64,000 nucleotides of DNA, taken from NCBI GenBank assembly GCA_001825665.1, contig MHXZ01000073.1, positions 1-64,000 of the forward strand, read 5' to 3'. The stretch is from Planctomycetes bacterium GWF2_41_51 (GTDB lineage Bacteria > Planctomycetota > Phycisphaerae > Sedimentisphaerales > UBA12454). Made by a program: the position numbers and the translations under genes. This document shows, in pieces, positions 45,277 to 54,247 of the stretch. The notes under the pieces were generated by a model. That model saw only the letters and a list, made by a program, of their open reading frames with translations, was not told the origin of the DNA and did not search any database. How positions within the stretch are numbered: the first letter of the stretch is position 1; the number at the start of each line of letters is the position of its first letter.

Positions 45277-45933
45277 GTTTCAAAGCCGTTGACAATTTAC
45301 ATATCACAAAAAATTCTACCGGCCGTGATACCGGCAATCAATATCTCGATTACACCGACGAAACCGACGTTGACAATCACACTGGCGTCCAATACGGCCG
45401 CGTTGCCGTTGGCTGTGACGAATTTGGCGGTCTTTCTGATTATGATGAAAACGGAATTATTAATTTTCTTGATTATCGCTTTTTATCGCAAAACTGGAAC
45501 GAGGATGAAACAGACTACAGCATTGATGATCACAATGATATTGATATTTATGATTAGACATATTTCGCCGCCGAATGGCTTTGGCAGGATGAAACCGAAA
45601 TGCTGATGATGTCTTATCCGAGCCGCGACAGTGATGGAGCGGGTAATTCAAAAATTTTATGATTTAATTCCTTCCACAACGATTACTGCTCGTCAGAACG
45701 AACTTGAAAAACTTAAAAATGAAAAATATTTCTCTTCAAAATGTTCACTGAGTTTAGCACCCGCACCTGTGGCGGGTGAATTTTGTGATTCGTATGAATC
45801 GCAAATACTTGATATTGAAATGTTAGTTGATTGGCTGGACGATCTTTGGCAGACCGATGAAGAAATTAGAAACTCAATGACAGAAGAAGAATTTTTGAAT
45901 TTCAGAAATTCAATCAAAGAATCCGCCAAATAA
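45277..45933 (+). pseudogene. Decayed dockerin-like C-terminal fragment
   Basis: One frame reads DYDENGIINFLDYRFLSQNW and then DDHNDIDIYD, stop (TAG near 45556), TYFAAEWLW: two dockerin-type calcium loops broken by a nonsense codon. About 65 bases on, the reading frame moves to that of the 45631 ORF (KFYDLIPSTT ... LVDWLDDLWQTDEEIRNS). The frame break coincides with a GAGCCGCGAC hairpin element at 45620, which may have caused it. No matching N-terminal part, signal peptide or start was found upstream. Confidence 0.65.
45620..45642. repeat. GAGCCGCGAC hairpin element, copy in the pseudogene
   Basis: GAGCCGCGAC then AGTGATGGAGCGG. It folds as CCGC/GCGG, tandem GA/GA, CA/TG and a GTGA loop. Compared with the copy at 31681, the inner pair changes from CC/GG to CA/TG with pairing kept. 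Confidence 0.65.
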
Positions 45934-46622
45934 TATATTTAAGAATCTGTGTCCATCTGTGGCTGGTGGTAGTGATTAAAATAGTCTCGGCTTCCGAATC
46001 CACAACTATTCACTATTCGTTATTCACTCTTCACTAAAAACGAGATACACTTCACGAAGACGCGAGATGCGATTATTAAAGACCCTGAACCTCTATAGAA
46101 AACGCTTCATTTTGATATACTTTTCTCACCATTTTATCCAAAATCCCGTGCAAATACGTGCAATCCGAGGTTAATTTTTCAATTTTTAGCAAATTCGATG
46201 TAATTGCTTGTTTTTCAAGCAGTTATATTTTGCAATTCGTTCATAAGTCCTTTATTTACGTTGTTGCGGTATAGACATATCGTTATTTTTTAACCCCTTA
46301 TTTTCAACGCAAAAATTAGGTTTTTCGCAATTCCGCGCAAGTCGTCGAAGCGAAGCGGAGACCCCCGAATCAATCAGAAAATTTTTACCTCGAAGAAAAT
46401 TTTAGAGGGGGAGCGTCAAATTTTTTTGAATAAATTTTACTGTTCGTATTCTTGTGGTGATTGTTCTGGTATAATCCACAAGCACCTTATACTTTCAATC
46501 AGAAAACTTATTACCCCTGCCGGCATAATAAAGGTTTTTTGAGTTTGACATAATAGGTCTATTGAAAGTACAATTTTAAGTCTGATTTTTTTATGATTTT
46601 TTCTAATGGAGAAACTTGAGCT
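45934..46622. other. Long intergenic region with several repeat types
   Basis: 689 bases without a credible gene. It begins with two ten-base units (ATCTGTGTCC, ATCTGTGGCT, 45945-45964). Next come TTCACTATTCGTTATTCAC-type words near 46010 and CGTGCAAATACGTGCAA near 46150. A GC-rich stretch (CGAAGCGAAGCGGAGACC) near 46350 is followed by two AAAATTTT words flanked by CCCCC and GGGGG. The last 150 bases hold promoter signals and inverted repeats for the phosphomannomutase gene. Confidence 0.6.
46545..46574 (+). promoter_or_regulatory. Predicted promoter for the phosphomannomutase gene
   Basis: A perfect TTGACA (46545-46550) and TACAAT (46569-46574) are 18 bases apart. An alternative extended -10, TGGTATAAT, lies upstream at 46467-46475. 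One arm of a 10-base inverted repeat (ATTGAAAGTA, 46561-46570) overlaps the spacer and -10 box. Confidence 0.6.
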
Positions 46623-47999
46623 ATGGATCCTAAGATATTTAAGGCCTATGACATACGTGGTATTTATCCCGACCAGTTAGATGAAGATGCCGCCTGGAAA
46701 ATCGGCAATGCCGCCGCGACATTTTTACGTTCTCTGCTCCGCGGCTACGACCGCGGCCTTGCAAATAAACAAAGTTTATGCGTCGGCTGTGACATGCGTT
46801 CCCACAGCCCGTTGCTTGTTGAAGCGCTTAAACGCGGAATGAATGCAGCCGGTGCTAACGTTATAGATATCGGAATGATAGATACCCCTCAAATGTATTT
46901 TGCCATAAATCATTTAGGCACTTGCGGCGGCGTTCAGGTTACCGCTTCGCACAATCCCGCGAAGTATAACGGCTTTAAAATCTCAGGGTTAGAAGCAAAA
47001 CCCGTTGGCGAAGATACCGGCCTAAAAGAGATTAAACACATAGCTACGGCACTATTACATACTTTGGGAACCGCCGATGGAACAGTTGAGAAAACCGATT
47101 TAACTAAGGCATATAAAGAACATATCTTAAAATTTCTTGATGGCAAAGTTAAACCTTTAAAAATCGTTATAGATGCGTCAAATGGCATGGCCGGTAAAAT
47201 GGTTCCATTGATTTTTGAAGGTTTGGGAATCGAAATTATAAAGCTCAATTTCGAGCATAAGGGCGTGTTTAAGCATGAGCCTAACCCTCTTGTCGAAAGC
47301 AACTTAGAACAGCTCAAAAGCACAATCATAAAACGCAAAGCCAACGTCGGTATTTGTTTCGACGGCGACGCCGATAGATTAGTTATGATTGATGAAAAAG
47401 GCGAAACAATCGGATGCGATATCCTTACTGCGCTTATGGTTCCGTACTTTTTAAAGAAGGCCCCGGGTTCGGCTGTTGTTTACGATTTGCGAAGCAGTTG
47501 GGTCGTTCGTGAAGAAATATTAAAATATGGCGGAGTCCCCAGACGCGAACGAGTAGGCCATTCGTTTATGAAAAAGACTTTGCGAACCGCGAGAGCGATT
47601 TTCGGCGGCGAATTAAGCGGCCATTTTTATTATAGAGATAATTTCTTTGCGGATTCAGGTTTTATTACTTTTGTCCACATGATTAATATTTTGAGCGCGG
47701 CTGACAAGCCTGTCAGCGAACTTATAAAACCATTGAAAAGATATTTCTCGAGCGGAGAGATTAATTTCGCAGTCGAAGATAAACAAGCTATGATGACCGA
47801 ATTAAAACGCAAATTTAGTCAGGGCGACGCCGACGATTTAGACGGCATTACGGTTCAGTTTAAGGATTGGTGGTTTAACTGCCGTCCGAGCAATACCGAA
47901 CCGCTGCTGCGGCTAAACGTAGAAGCTAAAAATAAGGAACTGCTCGAAAAGCAATTCAAAGAAATAGAAAATATTCTGGGCAAACCCGTTGCCCATTAA
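46623..47999 (+). CDS. Phosphomannomutase/phosphoglucomutase
   Basis: Interconverts hexose 1- and 6-phosphates for polysaccharide precursors. 458 residues, the ManB/AlgC size. It starts with FKAYDIRGIYPDQLDEDAAW. The phosphoserine loop is TASHNPAKYNGFK, the magnesium loop CFDGDADRLVM, the sugar-binding loop GELSGHFYYRD and the phosphate-binding loop NCRPSNTEPLLRL. All four active-site loops are intact. GGAG precedes the ATG by about 10 bases. The following M48 gene is 15 bases away. Confidence 0.94.
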   Translation: MDPKIFKAYDIRGIYPDQLDEDAAWKIGNAAATFLRSLLRGYDRGLANKQSLCVGCDMRSHSPLLVEALKRGMNAAGANVIDIGMIDTPQMYFAINHLGTCGGVQVTASHNPAKYNGFKISGLEAKPVGEDTGLKEIKHIATALLHTLGTADGTVEKTDLTKAYKEHILKFLDGKVKPLKIVIDASNGMAGKMVPLIFEGLGIEIIKLNFEHKGVFKHEPNPLVESNLEQLKSTIIKRKANVGICFDGDADRLVMIDEKGETIGCDILTALMVPYFLKKAPGSAVVYDLRSSWVVREEILKYGGVPRRERVGHSFMKKTLRTARAIFGGELSGHFYYRDNFFADSGFITFVHMINILSAADKPVSELIKPLKRYFSSGEINFAVEDKQAMMTELKRKFSQGDADDLDGITVQFKDWWFNCRPSNTEPLLRLNVEAKNKELLEKQFKEIENILGKPVAH

Positions 48000-48014
48000 T
48001 GGGGAATTTTTAAA

Positions 48015-48830
48015 ATGAGATTTTTCATTGTTTTTATTATATCGTTATCGGCTTTGTTTCTTGTCGGCTGCCAGACGAATCCAGTTACAGGCGAAACAGA
48101 ATTTGTGATTATCAGTCCTGAACGTGAAAAGGAAATGGGCGCCGATTATGCCAAGGAAGTTGAAAAAGAACTTGGCAAGAGCGTACAAGATGTGCAACTT
48201 CAGAATTATATAAGCAGCGTCGGTCAAAGCGTTGCAAAAGTAAGCCACATGGCGGATTATGGATTTTCGTATAAAGCCATTGACCATAACTCTGTAAATG
48301 CGTTTGCGATTCCGGGAGGATATATATATATAACAACAGGTATGCTCAAGCAGATGAATAATGAAGCGCAGCTTGCGGCCGTGCTTGGCCACGAAACCGC
48401 ACACGTTACCGCAAGGCATATTGCCAACCAGATGACACGGGATTTAATGATAAACCTTGGATTAACAGCGGCAAGTTATAGAGTTCCTACCACCGCATTG
48501 AGAGTGGCGGGAATTGTAGCACAGCTAGAGGGAATGTCGTTTACGAGAACTCAGGAAAGACAGGCGGACCAGGTAGGACTCGATTATTTGGTTAAAGCGG
48601 GGTATACGCCGAACGGTATGATTGAGACGATGGAAATATTGGAAAGGCAGAGCGAATCAAAGCCGATTGAATTTTTATCGACTCATCCAAGTCCTGAAAA
48701 CAGAATAGAATTAATCAGAGAGAATATCTTCAATAATCGTTACAGTACCAGCGGGAAAGTAGGAGCAGAAGAATATTCGGCAAATGTTATAGAAAAGCTG
48801 AAGCAAATAAAACCGCAGCAGCAAAAGTAA
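48015..48830 (+). CDS. M48-family metalloprotease lipoprotein
   Basis: 271 residues. Lipoprotein signal LSALFLVGCQTNP with the lipid cysteine near residue 19. It continues NPVTGETEFVIISPEREKEMG, the standard opening of this periplasmic subgroup. The zinc motif is GHETAHVTARH and the third ligand is in RQADQVGLDYLVKAGY. It may help quality control of outer-membrane proteins, as BepA/LoiP-type relatives do. It overlaps the end of the convergent prenyltransferase gene by 44 bases. Confidence 0.9.
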   Translation: MRFFIVFIISLSALFLVGCQTNPVTGETEFVIISPEREKEMGADYAKEVEKELGKSVQDVQLQNYISSVGQSVAKVSHMADYGFSYKAIDHNSVNAFAIPGGYIYITTGMLKQMNNEAQLAAVLGHETAHVTARHIANQMTRDLMINLGLTAASYRVPTTALRVAGIVAQLEGMSFTRTQERQADQVGLDYLVKAGYTPNGMIETMEILERQSESKPIEFLSTHPSPENRIELIRENIFNNRYSTSGKVGAEEYSANVIEKLKQIKPQQQK

Positions 48831-49701
48831 TGCCTCCAATCGTATGCAGAAGAATGGTATATTTACTTAAATTGGAATAACCTTGCTGGGATAGTTTTTC
48901 AGGATTACAGGCTTTAAAACAATTAATACATAAAAAACCTATCATTACAAATAATATCAATCGAACCATAAAATTTTCAATCATGAATAATGATAGAATT
49001 GTTACTACAAACAAAGCGGCTTTGTAAAGAATGGCTGCTTTTTTTATGCCTAATGTAACTACCAACGTTCTTTTATTGACTGCTTTATCAGCGAGGTAGT
49101 CGGGGAATTCGTTTGCGAAGATTACAAGGAAAATTAAAACCGCAACAAACAATGAAGGCAAAAGCGGCACTAAATCAATTAAGTCGGTCTGGATGTAATA
49201 TGCTCCATAAACAGGCAGAATGCCGAAAAGAAAACCAATTGTAATTTCTCCTGCTGTGCGATAACCGAGTTTCAACGGCGGGGCAGTATAAAAAAATGCA
49301 CCGAGCAAACCTATGATTCCAAGTGAAAGCACAAACAAACTTTTTGTAATTGCCAGTATAACAAGTCCCAATGCCGCGCCTGATGCAAAAAGTATCAGTG
49401 AGCCGATAAGGACTTCTTTTGGTGTCAGCAGGTTCTTTTGAATTATTTGAGCACCGCCAGAAAATGGGGTCGGGTTTTTGTTGAGCCAGTCATTTTTTGA
49501 TTTGCTGTCGAAATAATCATTGGAAACGTTAGCACCCATTTGGAAAAAAGAAATAGAAAAAACAGCAAGCGAAAAAAGCACCAAATTAAATTCATGAGTA
49601 TGTGACCATGCAAGAGCTGTACCAATTAATATAGGAATTACGCTTGCGGTACAGAATTGAAGTCTTACTTCTTTAAGCCAGATTAGAGCTTTTGAGTTCA
49701 T
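48787..49701 (-). CDS. UbiA-family prenyltransferase, probably MenA-like
   Basis: 304 residues with about eight transmembrane helices. The two aspartate-rich motifs are NDYFDSKSKND (first) and NEFPDYLADKAVNKRT (second), which bind prenyl diphosphate through magnesium. The start WLKEVRLQFCTASVIPILIG fits 1,4-dihydroxy-2-naphthoate octaprenyltransferases of menaquinone synthesis better than UbiA itself, but other aromatic acceptors are possible. The start overlaps the cupin gene by ATGA. Confidence 0.83.
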   Translation of the reverse strand: MNSKALIWLKEVRLQFCTASVIPILIGTALAWSHTHEFNLVLFSLAVFSISFFQMGANVSNDYFDSKSKNDWLNKNPTPFSGGAQIIQKNLLTPKEVLIGSLILFASGAALGLVILAITKSLFVLSLGIIGLLGAFFYTAPPLKLGYRTAGEITIGFLFGILPVYGAYYIQTDLIDLVPLLPSLFVAVLIFLVIFANEFPDYLADKAVNKRTLVVTLGIKKAAILYKAALFVVTILSLFMIENFMVRLILFVMIGFLCINCFKACNPEKLSQQGYSNLSKYTILLHTIGGITFAAAVLFASAFL

Positions 49702-50192
49702 GTATAATTTTCAATATATTTTTTTAAATGCGGCGGAAATTGCTGAATGCGTTTTTCTTTGCTGCCGCTTTCATAATCTGAAAATTCAAAACCTGGTGCG
49801 ACAGTGCAGCCGAGCAGTGCGAATTTTCCGCCGGGTGTTAGCTTTGTTCCCTGCCAGATATTTTTTTCAACAACCACTTGTGGTTTTTGGTTTTTGAGAA
49901 TATCTGTGCCGAGGATTTCTATTTTAATTTTACCATTATCAGAAATCTTGAGCATTTCGACCGCATCGCCGAGATAAAAATGAAATATTTCATCACTTTT
50001 TACGCGGTGCAGTTTTGAAAAACTGGTTGGCGTAATCAGATATAAAATTGCAGTTGAAAAGTTTCTTGGACCATCGTATCGATTTGGCAACCCGGAAATT
50101 TTTTCCGATGAACGATAGGTTTCGATATAATAGCCGCCTTCATCCGGCAAAGGCTTCATATTGAAATATTTAATTAGTTCATCGGCGGTCAT
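49698..50192 (-). CDS. DUF985 cupin protein
   Basis: 164 residues, a cupin_5 (DUF985) protein. It starts TADELIKYFNMKPLPDEGGYY and has the cupin histidines and glutamate in FSKLHRVKSDEIFHFYLGD. The end of the barrel is LLGCTVAPGFEFSDYE. Relatives are small-molecule-binding or epimerase-like, without a settled role. It is placed between rubrerythrin and the prenyltransferase, with a four-base overlap to the latter. Confidence 0.88.
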   Translation of the reverse strand: MTADELIKYFNMKPLPDEGGYYIETYRSSEKISGLPNRYDGPRNFSTAILYLITPTSFSKLHRVKSDEIFHFYLGDAVEMLKISDNGKIKIEILGTDILKNQKPQVVVEKNIWQGTKLTPGGKFALLGCTVAPGFEFSDYESGSKEKRIQQFPPHLKKYIENYT

Positions 50193-50199
50193 AAAGTCG

Positions 50200-50655
50200 T
50201 TAATCTTCTTTTAGAACAACATCATCATATTCGAGTTCAAAACGCAATTTGTGTTTAGCTTCCTGTTGAGCGAGCGAATGAAAAAGCTTTTTAGCTTCGT
50301 GGTCTGCTGTCGCAGCGGCGAGGTCTGTGTAAAGCATATATGCAGCTTTTTCTTTCTTCATCGCCAGGGTCAGGATGTCCTGGTATTTCATATTTTCTGT
50401 GGGTTTGATATCGACTGCATAATCAGCAATTTTCAAATCGGGAACTTTATCCTGGCCGAGTTTAACTTTTTTGCCTTTTTTGAAATCTTCGAGAATTTTT
50501 CTGTGACCCTGTTCTTCAGAAGCGAAATTGAGAAGAACCTGTTTCATTTCCGGATTTTTCGCTTTCCCGGCAAGGCTGGTATAGAAATTATAAGCTTCAA
50601 TTTCATTATCAATAGCAAAATCAAGAATTTCATCAATTATATTAATTTTTTCCAT
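50200..50655 (-). CDS. Ferritin-like/rubrerythrin-type diiron protein
   Basis: 151 residues. Four-helix bundle with iron ligands in DNEIEAYNFY, SEEQGHRKIL, KKEKAAYMLY and QQEAKHKLRFE, which give two EXXH-type motifs. No rubredoxin domain is attached. Such proteins reduce peroxide or sense redox in anaerobes. The gene is 7 bases before the cupin gene and starts a three-gene minus-strand run. Confidence 0.88.
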   Translation of the reverse strand: MEKINIIDEILDFAIDNEIEAYNFYTSLAGKAKNPEMKQVLLNFASEEQGHRKILEDFKKGKKVKLGQDKVPDLKIADYAVDIKPTENMKYQDILTLAMKKEKAAYMLYTDLAAATADHEAKKLFHSLAQQEAKHKLRFELEYDDVVLKED

Positions 50656-50886
50656 CTTTAATACCTCATAAAAATTATGTTTATCTAATTATAGATTAAA
50701 AAATATTAAAAGCAAGCGCGTGTAAAAACCTGCGCATTATTAAATTTTTTAAAAAATTCATCCTTATTTGACAAGCACTTAGAAGAATATGCCAAAATAA
50801 TTTTATAACTCTTCATTAAATCTGCGCAAGTTAGCTGTAAGGATGGAAGCACACGTAAATCAGCTATTTGAGTCGGAGAAATTTTA

Positions 50887-52440
50887 ATGGGTTTTGAATT
50901 TACAAATTTTAACAGCAGTAACATAAATGCAGATTTTGTGGATTGGCTTGTCGATGAGCAATGGGTAGATATGCAGAGGCATTTCGGGAGATTATGGGAT
51001 TATTATCAAAATCCAATGTATTCGCCGGCAGGTATAACCGCGATTGACGGCAAATTAAATGAGTCTGCAAGGACTTACATTCAGGCGCAGGAAATGGGGC
51101 TGCCTGCGAGAATTACAGGTATTAAGAGAACGCAAATAAGCGGTTTGACGGGAGGCAAGGCTGTCGCAGATATAGAAAGGAAGGAAGTTGTAATTGAAAA
51201 CGATATCGGCTGGCGAATCAATGCGATGGTGGATTTTCTGTTCGGCAAGGGGGTTGATATTGTCAGTAAAGCAGAAGATAAAAACAGGCGAATTGAAATT
51301 GATAAAATTATAAAACAGATATTCAACTCCAATGGAGGAGTAAGATTTTTTCAGGATATGGCAGTGCTCGGAGCTGTTTATGGCTTTGTGGACTGCATCA
51401 TCAGGCCGGGGCAGAAGATGGTTGATTTCTGGCAAAACTCACTAACCCCCAACATGAAGTTGGGGGCTTCTGGAAACGACACCTCCTTTACCAAAGTTAT
51501 GGAACTGGTTTCGGACTGCGGCCTGGAATTGATTGAAGCTCAAAGAGCACTGCCTATTCTCGATGAAAGAGACTTTCGGAAAATCAATTTTTATGTTCAG
51601 CATTTTATTGAACAGAAAAATGAAATTACGACAGAAGGCAACTTCCTGAGGAGATTACTTGCTCCTGAAAGCAGCATCGCGGCGCGGCGCACAGCGGCTG
51701 TTACTGAAATTATTTCTGCAAACTGGTGGCAGAGATATGAAGATAAACAACTTATAGCTGAGGGATCTAATATTGCAGAAATTGTACCTGTTGTTCATAT
51801 CCAAAATGTCGCACAACCTTTGTATTACGAGGGAATTAGTGATGTGGAATCACTTATAGCGCTTCAGGATGAATTGAATACACGACTTAGCGATAGGGCA
51901 AGCAGGATAACATTCCAGGCATTTAAAATGTATCTTGCCAAGGGGATTGAAGGCGTTGAGAACAGAGCGGTATCGCCGGGCAGAATGTGGTGCACGGATA
52001 ATCCCGAAGCAAGCATTGAACAATTCGGCGGAGACAGCAGCTCGCCGAGTGAGGATGCGCATATCGCTGAAATAAGGGAAGCTTTAGATAAATCGAGCGG
52101 AGTTACGCCGGTGGCGGCAGGAGTATTGAAAGAGAAACTTGGAAATTTAACCAGTGCGGTCGCTTTAAGGATGACGCTTATGGGAATGCTGGCGAAGACA
52201 GAACGGAAGCATTACGCATACGGTCAGGGGCTTAAAGAAATCGCGGCGATGGTGATGCATTTACTTGATGTGACAAAAATCTATCCCAATGCAAAAGGGG
52301 AAAGGGTGTTTGATGTGATTTTTCCAAGTCCGCTGCCGGAGAATATGCTTGAAAAATTAAATGAGGCGAAATTGAAACAGGAACTTGGAGTTCCACAAGA
52401 ACAGATATTGAGAGAGCTTGGTTATGAGATGAAAAGTTAA
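50887..52440 (+). CDS. Phage portal protein
   Basis: 517 residues, first gene of the virion cluster. Portal features are a start region with WVDMQRHFGRLWDYYQNP, then ITGIKRTQISGLTGGKAVADIERKEVV and FLFGKGVDIV. The second half has DELNTRLSDRASRITFQAFK (clip/stem region) and a typical end, PLPENMLEKLNEAKLKQELG. Residues around 185-195 (SLTPNMKLGASGND) are encoded by a 21-base palindrome inserted in frame. Two TGCGCA sites lie upstream. The portal normally forms the dodecameric ring through which TerL pumps DNA. Confidence 0.82.
   Translation: MGFEFTNFNSSNINADFVDWLVDEQWVDMQRHFGRLWDYYQNPMYSPAGITAIDGKLNESARTYIQAQEMGLPARITGIKRTQISGLTGGKAVADIERKEVVIENDIGWRINAMVDFLFGKGVDIVSKAEDKNRRIEIDKIIKQIFNSNGGVRFFQDMAVLGAVYGFVDCIIRPGQKMVDFWQNSLTPNMKLGASGNDTSFTKVMELVSDCGLELIEAQRALPILDERDFRKINFYVQHFIEQKNEITTEGNFLRRLLAPESSIAARRTAAVTEIISANWWQRYEDKQLIAEGSNIAEIVPVVHIQNVAQPLYYEGISDVESLIALQDELNTRLSDRASRITFQAFKMYLAKGIEGVENRAVSPGRMWCTDNPEASIEQFGGDSSSPSEDAHIAEIREALDKSSGVTPVAAGVLKEKLGNLTSAVALRMTLMGMLAKTERKHYAYGQGLKEIAAMVMHLLDVTKIYPNAKGERVFDVIFPSPLPENMLEKLNEAKLKQELGVPQEQILRELGYEMKS
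51446..51466. repeat. CCCCCAAC palindrome followed by CTTCTG, copy inside the portal gene
   Basis: CCCCCAAC, loop ATGAA, GTTGGGGG, then CTTCTGGAAACG. It has the same plan as the element at 35815. It resembles the terminal hairpins of IS200/IS605-type elements or REP sequences, but no transposase is present. Confidence 0.65.
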
Positions 52441-52443
52441 AAT

Positions 52444-52489
52444 AAATTCGAAATACTAAATTGAAATACGAAATAAATTCAAAACAATG
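52444..52489. repeat. Dispersed CGAAATAC-type repeat, copy 2
   Basis: ATTCGAAATACTAAATTGAA, then ATACGAAATAAATTCAAAACAAT, starts three bases after the portal stop codon. It matches the minus-strand copy at 26171 in word order. Confidence 0.6.
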
Positions 52490-52505
52490 AAAGGCAAATA
52501 TTTTT

Positions 52506-53024
52506 ATGAGTCAGAATGACACAGAAATTGAGGGTTCAGAAGAACAAGAGCAGCGGAGTGAAAAGCTTGTTGATGTAAGTGAAGCGATTCGTTATCGCAA
52601 AAGGGCACAGCTTGCCGAGCAGAAAAAAGCACTTCTTGAACAAGAACTTGCGGACAGAAAAAGCGAAGTTGAAAAACTTAACAAAAATCTGTCACAAATG
52701 AATGTTGAACGTCAGTTAATTGAAAAATTTGTTTCGGCAGGTGTTAAAGATTTGGATGCCGCATTAATCATCGGCAAGAGCAGAATCGAAAATGATTCGA
52801 AAATAACCGCACAGGATGTTGTTGAGCAATTGATAAAAGAGAAAGGTTATCTATTTAATGAAACTCAATCAGCGTTAGCGAGTGCAAAGACAAGCGGAGT
52901 CAAAGACAGGTTGTCCGGGACAACGGGTGCTCTTGAACGGGCGGCTAAAAAAGCTGCGAAAAGCGGTTCAAGAACGGATTTGCAGGAATACCTGCGAACG
53001 AGAAGGAATTTTGTCAGCCACTAA
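52506..53024 (+). CDS. Scaffold-like coiled-coil protein
   Basis: 172 residues, highly charged, with a long coiled coil at residues 30-85 (AQLAEQKKALLEQELADRKSEVEKLNKNL). Position between portal and major capsid is where phages encode scaffolding or head-assembly factors. No protease motif is present. The stop codon TAA is supplied by the period-8 repeat that follows, so the last one or two residues may differ from the ancestral protein. Confidence 0.68.
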   Translation: MSQNDTEIEGSEEQEQRSEKLVDVSEAIRYRKRAQLAEQKKALLEQELADRKSEVEKLNKNLSQMNVERQLIEKFVSAGVKDLDAALIIGKSRIENDSKITAQDVVEQLIKEKGYLFNETQSALASAKTSGVKDRLSGTTGALERAAKKAAKSGSRTDLQEYLRTRRNFVSH

Positions 53025-53041
53025 GGCACAAAGACACTAAG
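53018..53041. repeat. Period-8 CTTNGTGN repeat, copy 2 (inverted)
   Basis: CCACTAAG, GCACAAAG and ACACTAAG are the reverse complements of the unit types at 34905, in permuted order. The first unit contains the stop codon of the scaffold-like gene. Confidence 0.7.
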
Positions 53042-53068
53042 AGAATATTTATTAAGAAAGGATAAACT

Positions 53069-54223
53069 ATGGCTTTTACAGGTAAAGCTACATACACGGC
53101 AGGTATAACGCTGCCAGAAATTGCGGAAGATGTTTCTGATATTGTCGGAATCATATCGCCGGTGGAGACATTTTTGCTGGATGCGATTGGCGATCCGATG
53201 CGCGAAGCAAAAAGTACATATCATGAATGGCTGGAAGATTCGCTTGTTCCAAATAAAGATTCAATAAGCGACAGCTCTATTAGTGATCCGGCCGGAGAGA
53301 CGAGTTTTGATGTTGCCAATGGAGAAAGATTCAGAGTTGGCGACCAAATTCAAACGGCAGGGAGTGAAGAATTGATGCTGGTAACTGGTGTAACGGGCGA
53401 CACAATTACAGTTGTTCGCGGTTACGCAGGCACGACTCCTGAAAATATTTCAAATGGCGAGGTGATTCATATCCTCGGCAATGCTGCACTCGAAGGAGAT
53501 GACAAGCCGGCAGCGAGATTTACGAATCGGATTCGCTGTGGAAACTATACCCAGATTTTTACATCGAGTGTCGAAGTAAGCGGGACGAATATTGCCGCAA
53601 GTCATCTGGGAATTTCAAACGAAATGGATTATCAGAAATCCGAGAGGCTGCGTGAACTGATTCGAGATCTTGAAAATACCATTATTAATGGCGGTCAGCC
53701 TTCGGCAAATCCGCAAGGTTCAGGCACGGTACGCAGAAGTCTGAAAGGCATAATCCAGAGCATAGCAACGAATGTTTATCGTACGGGAGATGCGGGATTT
53801 CCGAGCGGAACCGGCCTTGATGAAGCAAAAATTAATTACGTGCTTCGTCAGATTTGGGAGAACAGCAGCGGAAATGTTGACCTGATTGTTGTCGGAGGTT
53901 ATCAGAAACGAAAAATCAATTCGTTTTTGACTGCAAGCAGAAGTTTTGGGCCTGCTGATAATACTTACACCGATATGGTAAGCGTTTATGAAAGCGATTT
54001 CGGTGTTTGCAGGATAATCACAAGCAGATGGGTTCCGCAGGATGCGGTATTGCTGCTGGATTCTTCGCGTATCAGCGTGCTGCCAATGTCGGGCAGAAGT
54101 TTTCATTTCAAACCGCTTGCAAGCAGCGGCGATTATGAGTGCGGTCAGCTAATCGGCGAATACACACTCGAATTCAAAAATGAAGGTGCGCACGGGATTA
54201 TCAGGGACCTTGCGATAAATTAA
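53069..54223 (+). CDS. Major capsid protein, SU10/DUF5309 type
   Basis: 384 residues. The N-terminus ETFLLDAIGDPMREAKSTYHEWLEDSL is the hallmark of the SU10-like (DUF5309) capsid family, which has the HK97 fold. The middle has NGERFRVGDQIQTAG and VVRGYAGTTPENI, an inserted beta domain. A long helix (YQKSERLRELIRDLENTIING) and a P-domain-like LIVVGGYQKRKINSF follow. No frameshift or stop. An AAAGGA ribosome site precedes the ATG. Confidence 0.87.
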   Translation: MAFTGKATYTAGITLPEIAEDVSDIVGIISPVETFLLDAIGDPMREAKSTYHEWLEDSLVPNKDSISDSSISDPAGETSFDVANGERFRVGDQIQTAGSEELMLVTGVTGDTITVVRGYAGTTPENISNGEVIHILGNAALEGDDKPAARFTNRIRCGNYTQIFTSSVEVSGTNIAASHLGISNEMDYQKSERLRELIRDLENTIINGGQPSANPQGSGTVRRSLKGIIQSIATNVYRTGDAGFPSGTGLDEAKINYVLRQIWENSSGNVDLIVVGGYQKRKINSFLTASRSFGPADNTYTDMVSVYESDFGVCRIITSRWVPQDAVLLLDSSRISVLPMSGRSFHFKPLASSGDYECGQLIGEYTLEFKNEGAHGIIRDLAIN

Positions 54224-54247
54224 TTGAATGAGGTTTGAATTTTTTCG

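Noticed and set aside
50767-50800. Sigma-70 promoter built on TTGACA at 50768 for the portal operon
   Set aside because: No acceptable -10 box lies 16-18 bases downstream.
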